From: JBBDJB01 sp040880125
Lineage (GTDB): Bacteria; Planctomycetota; Planctomycetia; Pirellulales; JBBDJB01
DNA length: 64,000 bases
Direction of reading: 5' to 3'
Assembly (NCBI GenBank): GCA_040880125.1
Contig: JBBDJB010000024.1
Span: 1 to 64,000 of the forward strand
The translations under genes and the position numbers were made by a program. The notes beneath the pieces are model-generated. The model did not search any database and had not been told where the DNA came from. It was given only the letters and a program-made list of their open reading frames with translations. This document shows positions 1 to 8,959 of this stretch, piece by piece. Position 1 is the first letter of the stretch; each line of letters begins with the position of its first letter.

Positions 1-694
1 CCTAAAGGTTTCGCCTGAAGGCGAGGGATTTAGACCCATCGCAAAGACATTAAACCGCATTGGGGGAAATCCGGCCAGCCGGTTCCGTGACTCGACTGGT
101 GGCAGCCCGCGTCTCCTCCGAAAACGAAGCAGCCAAATCAGCGGTTGAAGCGCAATTCTCGTGCTTCAGTGTCACCAAGTCTGGCTTCCTGAGAGCGCAC
201 CTCCCGGGCCCATTAGCTAGCAATTACCTACGTTTTACTGGGCCGACGGACACCCGAGGAATAACTTTGGGGATTTTTTCATTTTTCGCTAGACAACGCA
301 TCGGGGGGCGGTTATCTTGTGCAGTTGAAGGCTAGCTGTTCGGCGATCCGTCGGCGGTGCCGCCTGCTGTGTGTGTCTGCGGGATTTTTTCGGAATATCG
401 CCGGCCAAATTGTTTGACATGTCGCCGATTGCCGCTTATGATGAGCGGAAGCTAGAGGATGAAATGCCTCCGACGAAGAATGTTTGAAGTCGGTAGAGTG
501 TTTGAAGTGGAAAGTCACGCGAGTTGGTTTGACAGGAGTTGCTAGTGAAGTTGCACCACGAAAGCCGTTAACTACGGCCAACTCGGGGCAAAAGCCGGGG
601 CAGACGATTGTTGACATACGATGTGCTCGGGCTGAACTGACTTATTCAATCGAACACAAACTTTGCTGATTACATCCTTGACGGAGGGTAACTG
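1..694. other. Intergenic region and long leader
   Basis: I see no convincing gene here. The short open frames have neither ribosome binding sites nor recognisable protein character. The first 33 bases can fold into a hairpin (positions 2-6 with 29-33, and 11-15 with 20-24), which may be the end of an element lying mostly outside the window. The right third is the probable leader of the PEP-CTERM gene at 695. Confidence 0.5.
414..442 (+). promoter_or_regulatory. Sigma-70-like promoter for the PEP-CTERM gene
   Basis: A perfect -35 box TTGACA lies at 414-419 and a near-perfect -10 box TATGAT at 437-442, with 17 bases between them. Transcription would start near 449 and leave a leader of roughly 245 bases before the ATG at 695. 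A second TTGACA at 611-616 has no good -10 partner. Confidence 0.55.
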
Positions 695-1798
695 ATGCTC
701 AGGAGATTCGCACTAAGCTTAGCGGTGCTGCTGTCACTGGCCGTAACGGCCCAGGCAGCCTCGGTCATATCGGCCGGCATCGCCAATGTTATCACGCTTC
801 AACCGGACATGGCTGTCCAACAAGTGCAGTTCATGATTACCAGCCCGGACGCCGATCCATGGGCCGGCATGTCATTCCGAATCTGGGTCGAGGACGGCGG
901 GACCCTGACCCCACACGGTGGTGGGGACGATAGTGCATTCCCGAATATTACCGACGTCGATATCCTCGACGGAACGATTTTCGGGCCGAATAATACGGGC
1001 GAGCAGGCTCCGCTTAGCCATCCCCTGGCGTTCGAAAGGGCGACGACGACCACCTCGGGAAGCGTCGAGGCCAATGGCCTACTGGCCACCGTCACCTTCG
1101 ATACCACGGGCTTCAACTCGGGCTCGTTCCGGTTCTTTCTCGATGGGGTGGACACCGTCAATGGCATGCCGGTTGGCTTTGCACCCACAACCAACGAGGG
1201 TTCGGTATTCCCGGGCGGAACCATCCCCGTGCCAGAGCCGACCATCCCGGACTTCTTCACGCTGCTGATTGACGGTATCGATCCCCCCGGCTTTCCCGGC
1301 GACGATTGGGACAACCCGATTTTGCCGGACAACGCCACGGGATCGCCTCCGTGGATCTTCACGGATGTTGAGGGCGGCCCGGCCGGCAACGAGGATGAAT
1401 CGATCGGCCTTTGGTTCGATCCGATCATAACCGATGCTGTCATCTATGAGACCGACGGCAACTCGAACTTCCTCATGGTCGGTCTGCCCCCGCTGGAGGC
1501 AGTTGCTGACGCGGATGGCGTCTACCAGGTTCGCCGCGGTAGCGACGGTCTGCTGGTCGAAGTCGCCGCTGGCGACTTATGGGACTTCGACGGTGTGCCT
1601 CAAACCCAGTTCATCGTCTACGGCATCAACCCGCACTTGGATGGTGAACTTCCGAACTTCTTCCCGACGCTCCTGTCCTTCGACGAGAATTCCAACACCT
1701 TCACGATGACCCCGGTTCCCGAGCCCTCGTCGCTCGCACTGGCCGGTCTGGGTGTGCTCGGCCTGGTTGGCTACCGCCTGCGTCGCCGCTCGGCCTGA
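695..1798 (+). CDS. PEP-CTERM sorting domain protein
   Basis: This is a 367-residue exported protein. Residues 1-21 form a signal peptide (MLRRFALSLAVLLSLAVTAQ then A). The last 27 residues are a textbook PEP-CTERM tail: VPEPSS, a hydrophobic Leu/Gly-rich segment, then RLRRRSA. Such proteins are cut and anchored by an exosortase at the cell envelope; no exosortase lies in this window. The body is acidic and rich in Asp, Gly and Pro with no domain I can name. A second VPEP sequence occurs near residue 179, so the protein may have grown by fusion or internal duplication. A GGAGGG ribosome site at 683-688, six bases before the ATG, supports the start. A strong terminator follows. Confidence 0.9.
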   Translation: MLRRFALSLAVLLSLAVTAQAASVISAGIANVITLQPDMAVQQVQFMITSPDADPWAGMSFRIWVEDGGTLTPHGGGDDSAFPNITDVDILDGTIFGPNNTGEQAPLSHPLAFERATTTTSGSVEANGLLATVTFDTTGFNSGSFRFFLDGVDTVNGMPVGFAPTTNEGSVFPGGTIPVPEPTIPDFFTLLIDGIDPPGFPGDDWDNPILPDNATGSPPWIFTDVEGGPAGNEDESIGLWFDPIITDAVIYETDGNSNFLMVGLPPLEAVADADGVYQVRRGSDGLLVEVAAGDLWDFDGVPQTQFIVYGINPHLDGELPNFFPTLLSFDENSNTFTMTPVPEPSSLALAGLGVLGLVGYRLRRRSA

Positions 1799-1833
1799 TA
1801 AACTTGAAAGTCAGTTTAGTCGCGTAATCTCCG

Positions 1834-1866
1834 CCCGCGCCGGAAACTTTCCGGCGCGGGTTTTTT
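1834..1866 (+). terminator. Rho-independent terminator
   Basis: A GC-rich stem, CCCGCGCCGG at 1834-1843 against CCGGCGCGGG at 1851-1860, extends by two A-T pairs to a three-base loop. Six T residues follow at 1861-1866. It lies 36 bases after the stop codon of the PEP-CTERM gene. Confidence 0.9.
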
Positions 1867-2274
1867 GTTGCGCGCCGACGGTTGGTCCGGTCATGCCGGT
1901 TCGCAGACAGGCGGCACCAGCCGGAACCTTTCCGCCCAGCCGGCACTTGTCCGCGACCCAGCGTCCAACCATCGACTGCACCGACGTTCGGCTCAAAAGC
2001 CGACGGTACTTTCCGCAGTTCAAACCACGTACACCATTGAGTCCCGGTCCCCGATCTCCGTTCGGATAGGACAACTGACGCGCGAGCTCATTTCCAGCAG
2101 CTCGGTTACGAATGTTGCGCGGATCGCCCGCTCGGGTGCCGGACGTGGCGACGCGAACTGCTGCCGCATCGCGCTACTCCGCCCGCGCCCTCGCTTTGGA
2201 TTCCTAGATAGCCTGGCGCCCCTGATGTCCGGCCGAAATCCGCCGCGAGGGACTGCGGCTCTGGCTGCCCGAGC
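1867..2274. other. Intergenic region, nothing recognised
   Basis: About 400 bases lie between the terminator and the 3' end of the membrane-protein gene. Open frames exist on both strands, but none has a ribosome site or recognisable composition. I see no RNA gene or repeat. Confidence 0.4.
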
Positions 2275-3090
2275 CTAGTCGCCCAAGTGCTGCTGGGCGG
2301 AAAAGTACACCGACACGCTGCCCGCTTCGCTCGCTGGCTGTGAGAGACGCACATCCAGCCGGGCACCGTACGCGAATAGTTGGCCCACCTTGATGCGGCA
2401 GGCCGGTCCGTCGGTCTGGTGCGACTCCAGTCGAGGGACCGACGCAAACGGCGGACAAAACGCCACGTGCAGCGTCGCCGACCGCTGGCCGGGGTCGAGG
2501 TCGCATCGCAACATCCCGCTCAGAGCTTCCCGGCCCTGTGCATCCCGGGTTCTTGTCACCTGCTGCATCACGTACGGCTGCTCGTCGGTTGATGCCATCG
2601 ACTCCGGCGCGAGCTGCGGCGTAGGCGGATTCCAGGTAGGTCCCGCCGAGATGGCGGCGGATGCGGCCGAGGTCTCGCTTTGCCGACCGCTACGCCATAG
2701 AATCCGCTGCGCCACCTCGCAGCCTACCAGCAGCACCCAAAACACCGCCAGCGCCAGCGGCGAAGTGCCCTGCAGCGACACGGCCGCCCCGATCAGCACC
2801 AGAGCCACCGTCGGCGTCCAATCGACGGCGGTGGCTTGCCATCGCGGCCGGTGAGCACCCGGCAGGCGGCTCCATGCCAGACGCAGTCCCCATCCCACGA
2901 CAGCCACGGCCAATCCCGTCGCGATCAGCCCCGCCGGCGAAAGCGGCTCGACCAGCCCCCCACCCGCACGTCGGGCGAAGAGCAACCCCCCGGCCATTAG
3001 CAGACACGCATTGATACCCAGCAGGGCGGGCCGAAGCATTCGCTCCCAATCCCGCGGCAGTGGCCATCCGGTGGCGGCAACTTGCTGCAT
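2275..3090 (-). CDS. Hypothetical multi-spanning membrane protein
   Basis: I do not recognise this 271-residue protein. The N-terminal half has about four hydrophobic segments (roughly residues 22-40, 53-72, 93-108 and 110-127), consistent with an inner-membrane protein. The C-terminal half, from about residue 135, is soluble. It contains a stretch beginning near YVMQQVTRTRDAQGREALSG that looks like a compact beta-rich domain ending at the C terminus. It lies downstream of metK on the same strand but behind a strong metK terminator, so it is probably transcribed separately or by readthrough. No clear ribosome site precedes the ATG. Confidence 0.6.
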   Translation of the reverse strand: MQQVAATGWPLPRDWERMLRPALLGINACLLMAGGLLFARRAGGGLVEPLSPAGLIATGLAVAVVGWGLRLAWSRLPGAHRPRWQATAVDWTPTVALVLIGAAVSLQGTSPLALAVFWVLLVGCEVAQRILWRSGRQSETSAASAAISAGPTWNPPTPQLAPESMASTDEQPYVMQQVTRTRDAQGREALSGMLRCDLDPGQRSATLHVAFCPPFASVPRLESHQTDGPACRIKVGQLFAYGARLDVRLSQPASEAGSVSVYFSAQQHLGD

Positions 3091-3212
3091 ATTCGCGGCG
3101 TCCGTGCGATCGGTTCGAAATCGTAAGAGGCCGTAAGTCGCAAGTATCAGTTACTTTCGCAACTCCGCGGCTGCCGTTCTCCCGGGCCACTGCCAGACCG
3201 AAAGAGCGCAAC

Positions 3213-3251
3213 AAAAAGGCCCTGCCCGCCGTGAAGCCCGGCGGACAGGGC
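3213..3251 (-). terminator. metK terminator
   Basis: On the minus strand, an imperfect 13-base-pair GC stem (3219-3231 with 3239-3251, one C-A mismatch) with a seven-base loop is followed by a T run, seen as AAAAA at 3213-3217 on the plus strand. It sits 47 bases beyond the metK stop codon. Confidence 0.85.
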
Positions 3252-3297
3252 AGCGTTATATCAGGTTTTCGGCCGCGCGGCGAGCGACAGCCAGCGA

Positions 3298-4482
3298 TCA
3301 GGTGGCGGCCAGATTCACGCCCGCCGCCTCGGCCAATTCAGCCGCCCGGCGAGTGCTCTCCCAGGTGAACTCCGGCTCGCTTCGTCCGAAGTGACCTCCG
3401 GCAGCCGTTTTGCGGAAAATCGGCCGCTTCAGGTCGAGGTACTTGATGATGCCCGCGGGCGACAGCGGGAACATCTCGCGAACGAGCCGGCAGATCTCCG
3501 CATCCTCGATCCGTCCACTGCCATCGGTGTCGACGTACACGCTCACCGGCTCGGAGACGCCGATCGCGTAGGCGAGCTGCACTTCGCAGCGGTCGGCCAG
3601 CCCGGCCGCCACGATGTTCTTGGCCACGTGCCGCGCCATGTAGGCGGCGCTGCGGTCGACCTTGGTGGGATCCTTTCCGCTGAACGCTCCGCCGCCGTGC
3701 CGGCCCCAGCCGCCGTACGTATCGACGATGATCTTCCGGCCCGTCAGGCCGCAGTCGCCGTGGGGGCCGCCCACCACGAACCGCCCAGTGGGGTTGATGT
3801 GGTAGGTAATGTCGCCGGAGACCAGTTCAGCCGGCAGCAGCGGCTTAATGATCTCTTCGACGATGTAGCGGCGGATCTCGCTGATTTCCACGTACGGAGC
3901 GTGCTGGGTCGAAACCACCACCGTGTCGATCCGTACCGGCGTGACGCCGTCGTACTCGACGGAGACCTGGCTCTTGCTGTCCGGGCGGAGCCAATCGACC
4001 TCGCCCGACTGCCGGGCTTCGGCCAGCCGATTGAGGATGCGGTGCGACAGGGCGATCGGCAGCGGCATCAGCTCGGGCGTGTCGTTGCACGCGTAGCCGA
4101 ACATCAGCCCCTGGTCGCCGGCGCCGACGTCCTTGCCGTCCGCGCCGTTCTCGTCGACCCCCTGAGCGATATCGGGGCTTTGCTTGTCGATCGACAGCAT
4201 CACGGCGCACGTGTCGGCACAGATGCCCATCTGGTCGTCGGTATAGCCCACGTCGCGAATCACGTCGCGAACGATGGCGGAGTAGTCCACCGTGGCCTTG
4301 CTGGTGATTTCGCCCGCGATGATCGCGATTCCGGTCGTGACCATCGTCTCACAGGCAACGCGGCTGTCGGGATCTCCCGCGAGTAGCGCATCCAGAATCC
4401 CGTCGGAAATCTGATCGGCTAACTTATCCGGATGTCCCATACTGACCGCTTCACTGGTAAACAGATACTTGCCTGATCGCAC
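3298..4482 (-). CDS. metK: S-adenosylmethionine synthetase
   Basis: This cytosolic enzyme makes S-adenosylmethionine from methionine and ATP. All family signatures are present: GHPDKLADQISD near the N terminus, the loop GAGDQGLMFGY, and GRFVVGGPHGDCGLTGRK followed by the glycine-rich GGGAFSGKDPTKVDRSAAY. The frame stays open to an upstream ATG at 4506. I place the start at the GTG at 4482, because a perfect AAGGAGG (plus-strand 4489-4495) sits six bases before it and the 394-residue product then matches the usual family length. Its own promoter and terminator make it monocistronic. I see no SAM riboswitch in the roughly 65-base leader. Confidence 0.97.
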   Translation of the reverse strand: MRSGKYLFTSEAVSMGHPDKLADQISDGILDALLAGDPDSRVACETMVTTGIAIIAGEITSKATVDYSAIVRDVIRDVGYTDDQMGICADTCAVMLSIDKQSPDIAQGVDENGADGKDVGAGDQGLMFGYACNDTPELMPLPIALSHRILNRLAEARQSGEVDWLRPDSKSQVSVEYDGVTPVRIDTVVVSTQHAPYVEISEIRRYIVEEIIKPLLPAELVSGDITYHINPTGRFVVGGPHGDCGLTGRKIIVDTYGGWGRHGGGAFSGKDPTKVDRSAAYMARHVAKNIVAAGLADRCEVQLAYAIGVSEPVSVYVDTDGSGRIEDAEICRLVREMFPLSPAGIIKYLDLKRPIFRKTAAGGHFGRSEPEFTWESTRRAAELAEAAGVNLAAT

Positions 4483-4488
4483 GCGTAG

Positions 4489-4495
4489 CCTCCTT
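4489..4495 (-). promoter_or_regulatory. Ribosome binding site deciding the metK start
   Basis: AAGGAGG on the minus strand, six bases upstream of GTG 4482. It lies inside the open frame beginning at 4506 and so argues for the shorter protein. Confidence 0.8.
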
Positions 4496-4547
4496 GTGGC
4501 TGACAATCTGAAAAGCCGAAAAATACCTGAATTTGGCGTGGTGAGCC

Positions 4548-4577
4548 ATTATAGCCGACATTTGCACCGGGCAGCAA
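4548..4577 (-). promoter_or_regulatory. metK promoter
   Basis: On the minus strand, a consensus -10 box TATAAT (plus 4548-4553) lies 18 bases from a -35 box TTGCTG (plus 4572-4577). It is about 65 bases upstream of the metK GTG. Confidence 0.6.
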
Positions 4578-4905
4578 CTCGCTTCCGCGGGCAGCATCGC
4601 GCGAGGCGGTGTACACGCATCGTGACGCATAATCGTATCGCGCGTACTGCATTCACCGCTTTCGCTGCAGGAGGAGCATGCCAACATTTGCTGCCAGGTG
4701 GCGCCAGACCGCACCGGCACCGCGTCGCGGCGCGGCGTACCCTTCCCCGTCCTCCCGAGCGCGGCCATAATTCAGGAGTTACGGCCCGCGACGCTCCGAC
4801 GAGTCGGCCGGTTTCGCTTTGCCGTTGTCAATGTCGCAGGCCGCCGTCCAGTACACCACTCCTGGGATTTCGCTTCCCGTTTTCCCGAGGCATCACGGTT
4901 CGATC

Positions 4906-5022
4906 ATGGCTCGCTGGCCTCGTCACGTGTGGACATCGATATTTACGTACGCCACGATATTCATTCTCTTTCCCCTGCTATGCCTGCTGGCATACGCCTG
5001 GGTCAGAGGATGGATCTTTTAG
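4906..5022 (+). CDS. Possible 38-residue small membrane protein
   Basis: The frame encodes a basic N terminus (MARWPRHVW) followed by one strongly hydrophobic helix (TYATIFILFPLLCLLAYAW) and a short polar end, the shape of a single-pass small membrane protein. The only ribosome-site-like GAGG is 15 bases upstream, which is too far to be convincing. The rest of the metK-uridylyltransferase gap (4578-5091) holds nothing else I can support. Confidence 0.3.
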   Translation: MARWPRHVWTSIFTYATIFILFPLLCLLAYAWVRGWIF

Positions 5023-5091
5023 GACAGTTCGTGATTGCGTAAGGCGCCTTCCGCTTGCTTCGTCGAGCACGGAGGGCCAGCGTCGAATCGC

Positions 5092-6549
5092 ATGGAAATG
5101 GAATCGAGGCCGGGGCACCGCGTGAACGAGACACTACTTTCCAAGCTGAAGGAACACGGGCAGGGCCATCTGATCGCCGCCTGGGAAACGCTCGACGAGA
5201 TTTCCCGGCGGCGGCTCGAAGTCGACCTGCAAGCGGTCGATCTGGAATTGGTCGCCGCGCTCTACCGGCAAGGCGCGACGCAGGACGATTGGGCAGAACT
5301 GGCGCGGCGGGCCGAACCGCCTAAAGCCTATCGGCTGAACGATCCAGCTCCGCGGCAGTCACCCCAGCAGGCCCGCGCACGCGGCGCCGAAGTGCTCGAC
5401 AGCGGCAGGATCGCTGCACTTTTGGTCGCGGGAGGGCAGGGGACCCGGCTCGGTTTCGACCATCCCAAGGGCATGTACCCAATCGGGCCGGTAACCGATC
5501 GATCGCTCTTTCAGATCCACATCGAAAAGCTGCGCGCGGTAGCGCGGCGGCACGGGACGAGCATCCCGCTGTTTCTGATGACCAGCCCGGCAACGCACGA
5601 GCCGACGCTGCGATTCTTGGACCAGCACGAGCGCTTCGGGCTGCCGGCCGCCGATCTGTTCCCGTTCTGTCAGGGAACCATGCCGGCGGTCGACGCCGTC
5701 ACGGGTGAGCTGTTGATGGCCGAACCGGGACGGCTGTTCCAGGCGCCGGACGGGCACGGCGGCATGCTGAAAGCGCTGGCGCAAAGTGGCGGCCTCGACT
5801 TGCTGCAGCGCCGCGGCATCGAACACCTGTTCTACTTCCAGGTCGACAATCCTCTCACGCCCATCTGCGACGACGCACTGCTGGGCTATCACTTGCTGGA
5901 ACGCTCGGAGCTCACCACGCTGGCGGTGGCCAAGCATTCGCCCGAGCAGCGGGTGGGCAACGTCGTCTTGGTCGACGGCAAGGTCCGGATCTTGGAATAC
6001 AGCGACCTGCCCGATGACGTGGCAGGGCGGCGAGACGCGGGCGGCAGCCTGCGGTTGTGGGCCGGCAACACCGCCATTCACGTCATGCAGGTCGACTTTC
6101 TCGTGCGAATGTCCCGCCGGGATGAAGCCCTGCCGTTTCATGTCGCGCGGAAGATGGTGCCGCACGTCACGCCTTCGGGCGAGCGCGTTGACCCGGCCGA
6201 GCCGAACGCCCTGAAGTTCGAGCGATTTATCTTCGACCTGCTTCCCAGCGCCGCTCGGGCGCTGGTGGTCGAAGGGGACGAGTGGGCCTGTTTCGCACCG
6301 CTGAAAAACGCCAGCGGCGCGGCCACCGACACGCCCGAGTCCGTCCGCCGGCAGTTGACGGACGTGTATCGAAAGTGGATGGTGGCGGCAGGTGCAGAGG
6401 TTCAGCACGGCATTCCGCTGGAGATCAGCCCCCTGGCGGCACTCGATGCCCAGGATTTGGCACGCCGCTTGCGAATGCCCTTGCAGGTGAACGAGCCGCT
6501 GGAGCTGGGCGAGGCGAACGATGTGCTGACGCCTTACCGTGATGACTAG
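5092..6549 (+). CDS. UDPGP-family UTP:sugar-1-phosphate uridylyltransferase
   Basis: This 485-residue enzyme belongs to the UDPGP type 1 family, better known from eukaryotic UDP-N-acetylglucosamine pyrophosphorylases. It should join UTP to a hexose or N-acetylhexosamine 1-phosphate to give an activated sugar. The signature LVAGGQGTRLGFDHPKGM (about residues 110-127) carries the nucleotide-binding glycine loop and the conserved Lys. Further family features are HGGMLKALAQSGGLDLL, FYFQVDNPL and LKFERFIFDLLP. I chose ATG 5092 as the start; ATG 5098 and GTG 5122 are alternatives, and the GGAGGG at 5071 is rather far away. manC lies 126 bases downstream, which suggests a shared role in surface sugars. 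Substrate (GlcNAc-1-P or Glc-1-P) cannot be settled from sequence alone. Confidence 0.88.
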   Translation: MEMESRPGHRVNETLLSKLKEHGQGHLIAAWETLDEISRRRLEVDLQAVDLELVAALYRQGATQDDWAELARRAEPPKAYRLNDPAPRQSPQQARARGAEVLDSGRIAALLVAGGQGTRLGFDHPKGMYPIGPVTDRSLFQIHIEKLRAVARRHGTSIPLFLMTSPATHEPTLRFLDQHERFGLPAADLFPFCQGTMPAVDAVTGELLMAEPGRLFQAPDGHGGMLKALAQSGGLDLLQRRGIEHLFYFQVDNPLTPICDDALLGYHLLERSELTTLAVAKHSPEQRVGNVVLVDGKVRILEYSDLPDDVAGRRDAGGSLRLWAGNTAIHVMQVDFLVRMSRRDEALPFHVARKMVPHVTPSGERVDPAEPNALKFERFIFDLLPSAARALVVEGDEWACFAPLKNASGAATDTPESVRRQLTDVYRKWMVAAGAEVQHGIPLEISPLAALDAQDLARRLRMPLQVNEPLELGEANDVLTPYRDD

Positions 6550-6675
6550 CCGCTGCTGTGTTGGAATCACCCACGTCGGCTGCTGACAACCAAGCGACCA
6601 CGCGCACCTGTGCAATAGATCCGCGGCCGTGCAAGATCTCGCCTTCGGTCGCCACACACGAAAGACGATACCGCG

Positions 6676-7749
6676 ATGTTACACGCAGTCGTGATGGCCG
6701 GCGGATCAGGCACCCGCTTCTGGCCCGAAAGCCTTGCAGCCACGCCCAAGCAGTTGTTGCGGCTAGTCGGCGACCGGACCATGATCCAGATGACTGTCGA
6801 CCGCCTGGGCGATCTGGTCACGCCTGAGCGAGTGCTGATCGTCACGAACGAGCGCCTCACCGACGCCGTGGCCGAGCAGTTGCCGGAGCTACCGCAAGAG
6901 GCCATCATCGGCGAACCCTGCAAGCGGGACACGGCCCCCTGCATCGGGCTGGCGGCGATGCACGTCGCGCGCGACGATCCCGACGCGACCATGGTGGTGA
7001 TGCCGGCCGATCACGTCATCCAACCGGACGAAGTCTTTCAGAACGCTATCCGCCGGGCGGTTGAGGTCGTTGAGCAGCGGCCCGGCTGCCTGGTCACCTT
7101 CGGTATCCCTCCGACCTTTCCGGCGCAGACGTTCGGGTATATCGAGCGCGGCGAACCGCTCGTGGAAGGAGATCGTGCGTTCGCCGTGAAACGCTTTCGC
7201 GAAAAGCCGGACGCCAAGACTGCGCAAGAGTACGTCGACGCGGGCGGCTTTTACTGGAACTCCGGCATCTTCGTCTGGAAGGCCAAGACGATCCTCGACG
7301 CCTTGGCCGAGCATCAACAGGATCTGTACGGTCACCTGGAAAAGATCGCTCAAGCCCGCGGGACGAGCGACTTTGAAGAGGTTTTTCGCCGCGAGTTCGC
7401 CGAGATTCGCGGTGTATCGATCGACTACGCGGTGATGGAGAACGCCCGGGACATCGTCGTTCTTGAAGCACCCTTCCAGTGGGACGACGTGGGAAGCTGG
7501 CAGGCCCTGGCCCGGCTGCATGGCGAGGACGAGCACGGCAACACCATCGTCGGCAAGCACCTGGGGTTGAATACCACCGGGTCGATCGTCCGCACGGTCG
7601 GCGATCATCTGGTGGTCACGCTGGGCGTCAAGGACTGTGTGGTCGTGCATACGCTCCACGCCACGCTTGTGGCGGATAAACACCAGGAGGAGGCGATCCG
7701 CGACGTCGTCGCCGAACTGAAAGAGCGAGGCTGGGACGCGTATCTGTAA
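6676..7749 (+). CDS. manC: Mannose-1-phosphate guanylyltransferase
   Basis: The enzyme makes GDP-mannose from mannose 1-phosphate and GTP in the cytosol, supplying the substrate for the GDP-mannose dehydratase encoded at 39149. The nucleotidyltransferase loop is VVMAGGSGTRFWP at residues 5-17. Other conserved elements are the PADHVI motif, FREKPDAKTAQEYV, FYWNSGIFVW and IDYAVMENA followed by FQWDDVGSW. At 357 residues it has the single-domain guanylyltransferase length and lacks the isomerase half of bifunctional type II enzymes. The start is the ATG near the end of a weakly coding gap after the uridylyltransferase. Confidence 0.93.
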   Translation: MLHAVVMAGGSGTRFWPESLAATPKQLLRLVGDRTMIQMTVDRLGDLVTPERVLIVTNERLTDAVAEQLPELPQEAIIGEPCKRDTAPCIGLAAMHVARDDPDATMVVMPADHVIQPDEVFQNAIRRAVEVVEQRPGCLVTFGIPPTFPAQTFGYIERGEPLVEGDRAFAVKRFREKPDAKTAQEYVDAGGFYWNSGIFVWKAKTILDALAEHQQDLYGHLEKIAQARGTSDFEEVFRREFAEIRGVSIDYAVMENARDIVVLEAPFQWDDVGSWQALARLHGEDEHGNTIVGKHLGLNTTGSIVRTVGDHLVVTLGVKDCVVVHTLHATLVADKHQEEAIRDVVAELKERGWDAYL

Positions 7750-7912
7750 GCTCGCAGGCATTGCCAGCGGGCAAGCCTGTAGCGGGGGGAGAGTTGGCTG
7801 TTTTCGCTTCGCACGGAGGCAACTGCGCTCGGCCACCCGCGGCGGCCAACCTTCGCGGGATTTCGTACGTGTTGCTGAAGCCTGAAAACGCCCTGGCGAG
7901 TATAATCGCAGC

Positions 7913-8902
7913 ATGAGAAGCGCACGACTGATTATGACGCTAGTGATCGCCCTGACGGGCGTCGTCAGCGGTCGCCGGGCGGCGGCCGAAAACCCGGACG
8001 CCGCGGTCACGCTCCCAAATCTCCGCATGCCGACACTGGGCGGGAAGCAGTTCTGGGCCGACGTCTGGCTGCTGGATCGATACCGAATTCAGCGGAACGC
8101 CGTCACCGGGAATTACCGCCTGCTCGATCCGGTCAACAAGCGGCAGGCCTGGGGAACGCTGGAAGCCTGTCGCGATACGCTCGCCACGCTGCAGACGCGG
8201 CGGAATATCGAGCCGACTCGCGGCAAAGTCGTCCTGGTGATGCACGGGCTGTTCCGCACCCGCGCGTCGATGGAGCGGCTGTGCCGCTATCTTCGCGAGC
8301 ACAGCGATTATGAGGTGATCAATCTTTCGTACCCGTCCACGCGCGGCACGGTAGGCGAACACGCCCAGGCGTTGGCCAGCGTGGTGGAAAGTCTCGAGGG
8401 GGCCGAAGAGATCAACTTCGTCGCGCACAGCCTGGGTAACCTGGTCATCCGCCACTGGTTGGGCGACCTTGCGGCCGCGGGCGAAGAGCCTCCGCCGTCG
8501 CTGAGCCGCATCGTGATGCTCGGTCCGCCGAATCAGCAGCCGGAGCTGGCGCTGAAGCTGGTGCCGATGGACGTTTCCGGCCGAGTCGCCGGACCCGCGG
8601 CGCAGCAACTGGCCACCGGGTGGGAAGCATTGGCCCCACAACTGGCGGTGCCTCAGAACGAATTTGCCATCCTGGCCGGCGGCCGCAACGACGAGCTGCG
8701 GAACAATCCTTTTGTCCGCGGCGATGACGACTGGGTGGTTAGCGTCGCCTCGACGCGGCTGCCCGGCGCGGCCGACTTCCGCGTGGTGCCGGTGGGGCAC
8801 ACCTTTATGATGAACGACCCGTTCGTACAGAAGTACGTCCTGCAGTTCTTGCAGCACGGCTACTTTGAAACCGAGCAGACTACGCAACCGATCCTTGATT
8901 AG
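7913..8902 (+). CDS. Exported alpha/beta hydrolase, lipase-like
   Basis: This 329-residue protein begins with a signal peptide (hydrophobic LIMTLVIALTGVVS, cleavage near residues 24-26), so it probably acts outside the cytoplasm. The fold is alpha/beta hydrolase: KVVLVMHGLF gives the oxyanion-hole strand, and NFVAHSLGNLVIRHW carries the nucleophile elbow G-x-S-x-G in the form AHSLGN. The likely catalytic His is in VVPVGHTFMMND near residue 299. Proteins of this shape are esterases or triacylglycerol-lipase-like enzymes. The substrate is unknown. It is followed 57 bases later by ruvX. Confidence 0.8.
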   Translation: MRSARLIMTLVIALTGVVSGRRAAAENPDAAVTLPNLRMPTLGGKQFWADVWLLDRYRIQRNAVTGNYRLLDPVNKRQAWGTLEACRDTLATLQTRRNIEPTRGKVVLVMHGLFRTRASMERLCRYLREHSDYEVINLSYPSTRGTVGEHAQALASVVESLEGAEEINFVAHSLGNLVIRHWLGDLAAAGEEPPPSLSRIVMLGPPNQQPELALKLVPMDVSGRVAGPAAQQLATGWEALAPQLAVPQNEFAILAGGRNDELRNNPFVRGDDDWVVSVASTRLPGAADFRVVPVGHTFMMNDPFVQKYVLQFLQHGYFETEQTTQPILD

Positions 8903-8959
8903 GCGGCGATTTCGGCCGCTCCGGCGTCACGGCGCCGCGCCGTGAAGGAATTGCCCCTC

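Noticed and set aside
1..60. End of a tmRNA or rRNA gene
   Set aside because: The hairpin is present, but no T-arm, CCA end or ribosomal RNA signature can be seen. It is too short to assign.
4483..4547. A SAM riboswitch in the metK leader
   Set aside because: The leader is only about 65 bases, and I could not find the conserved cores of the SAM-I or SAM-II classes.
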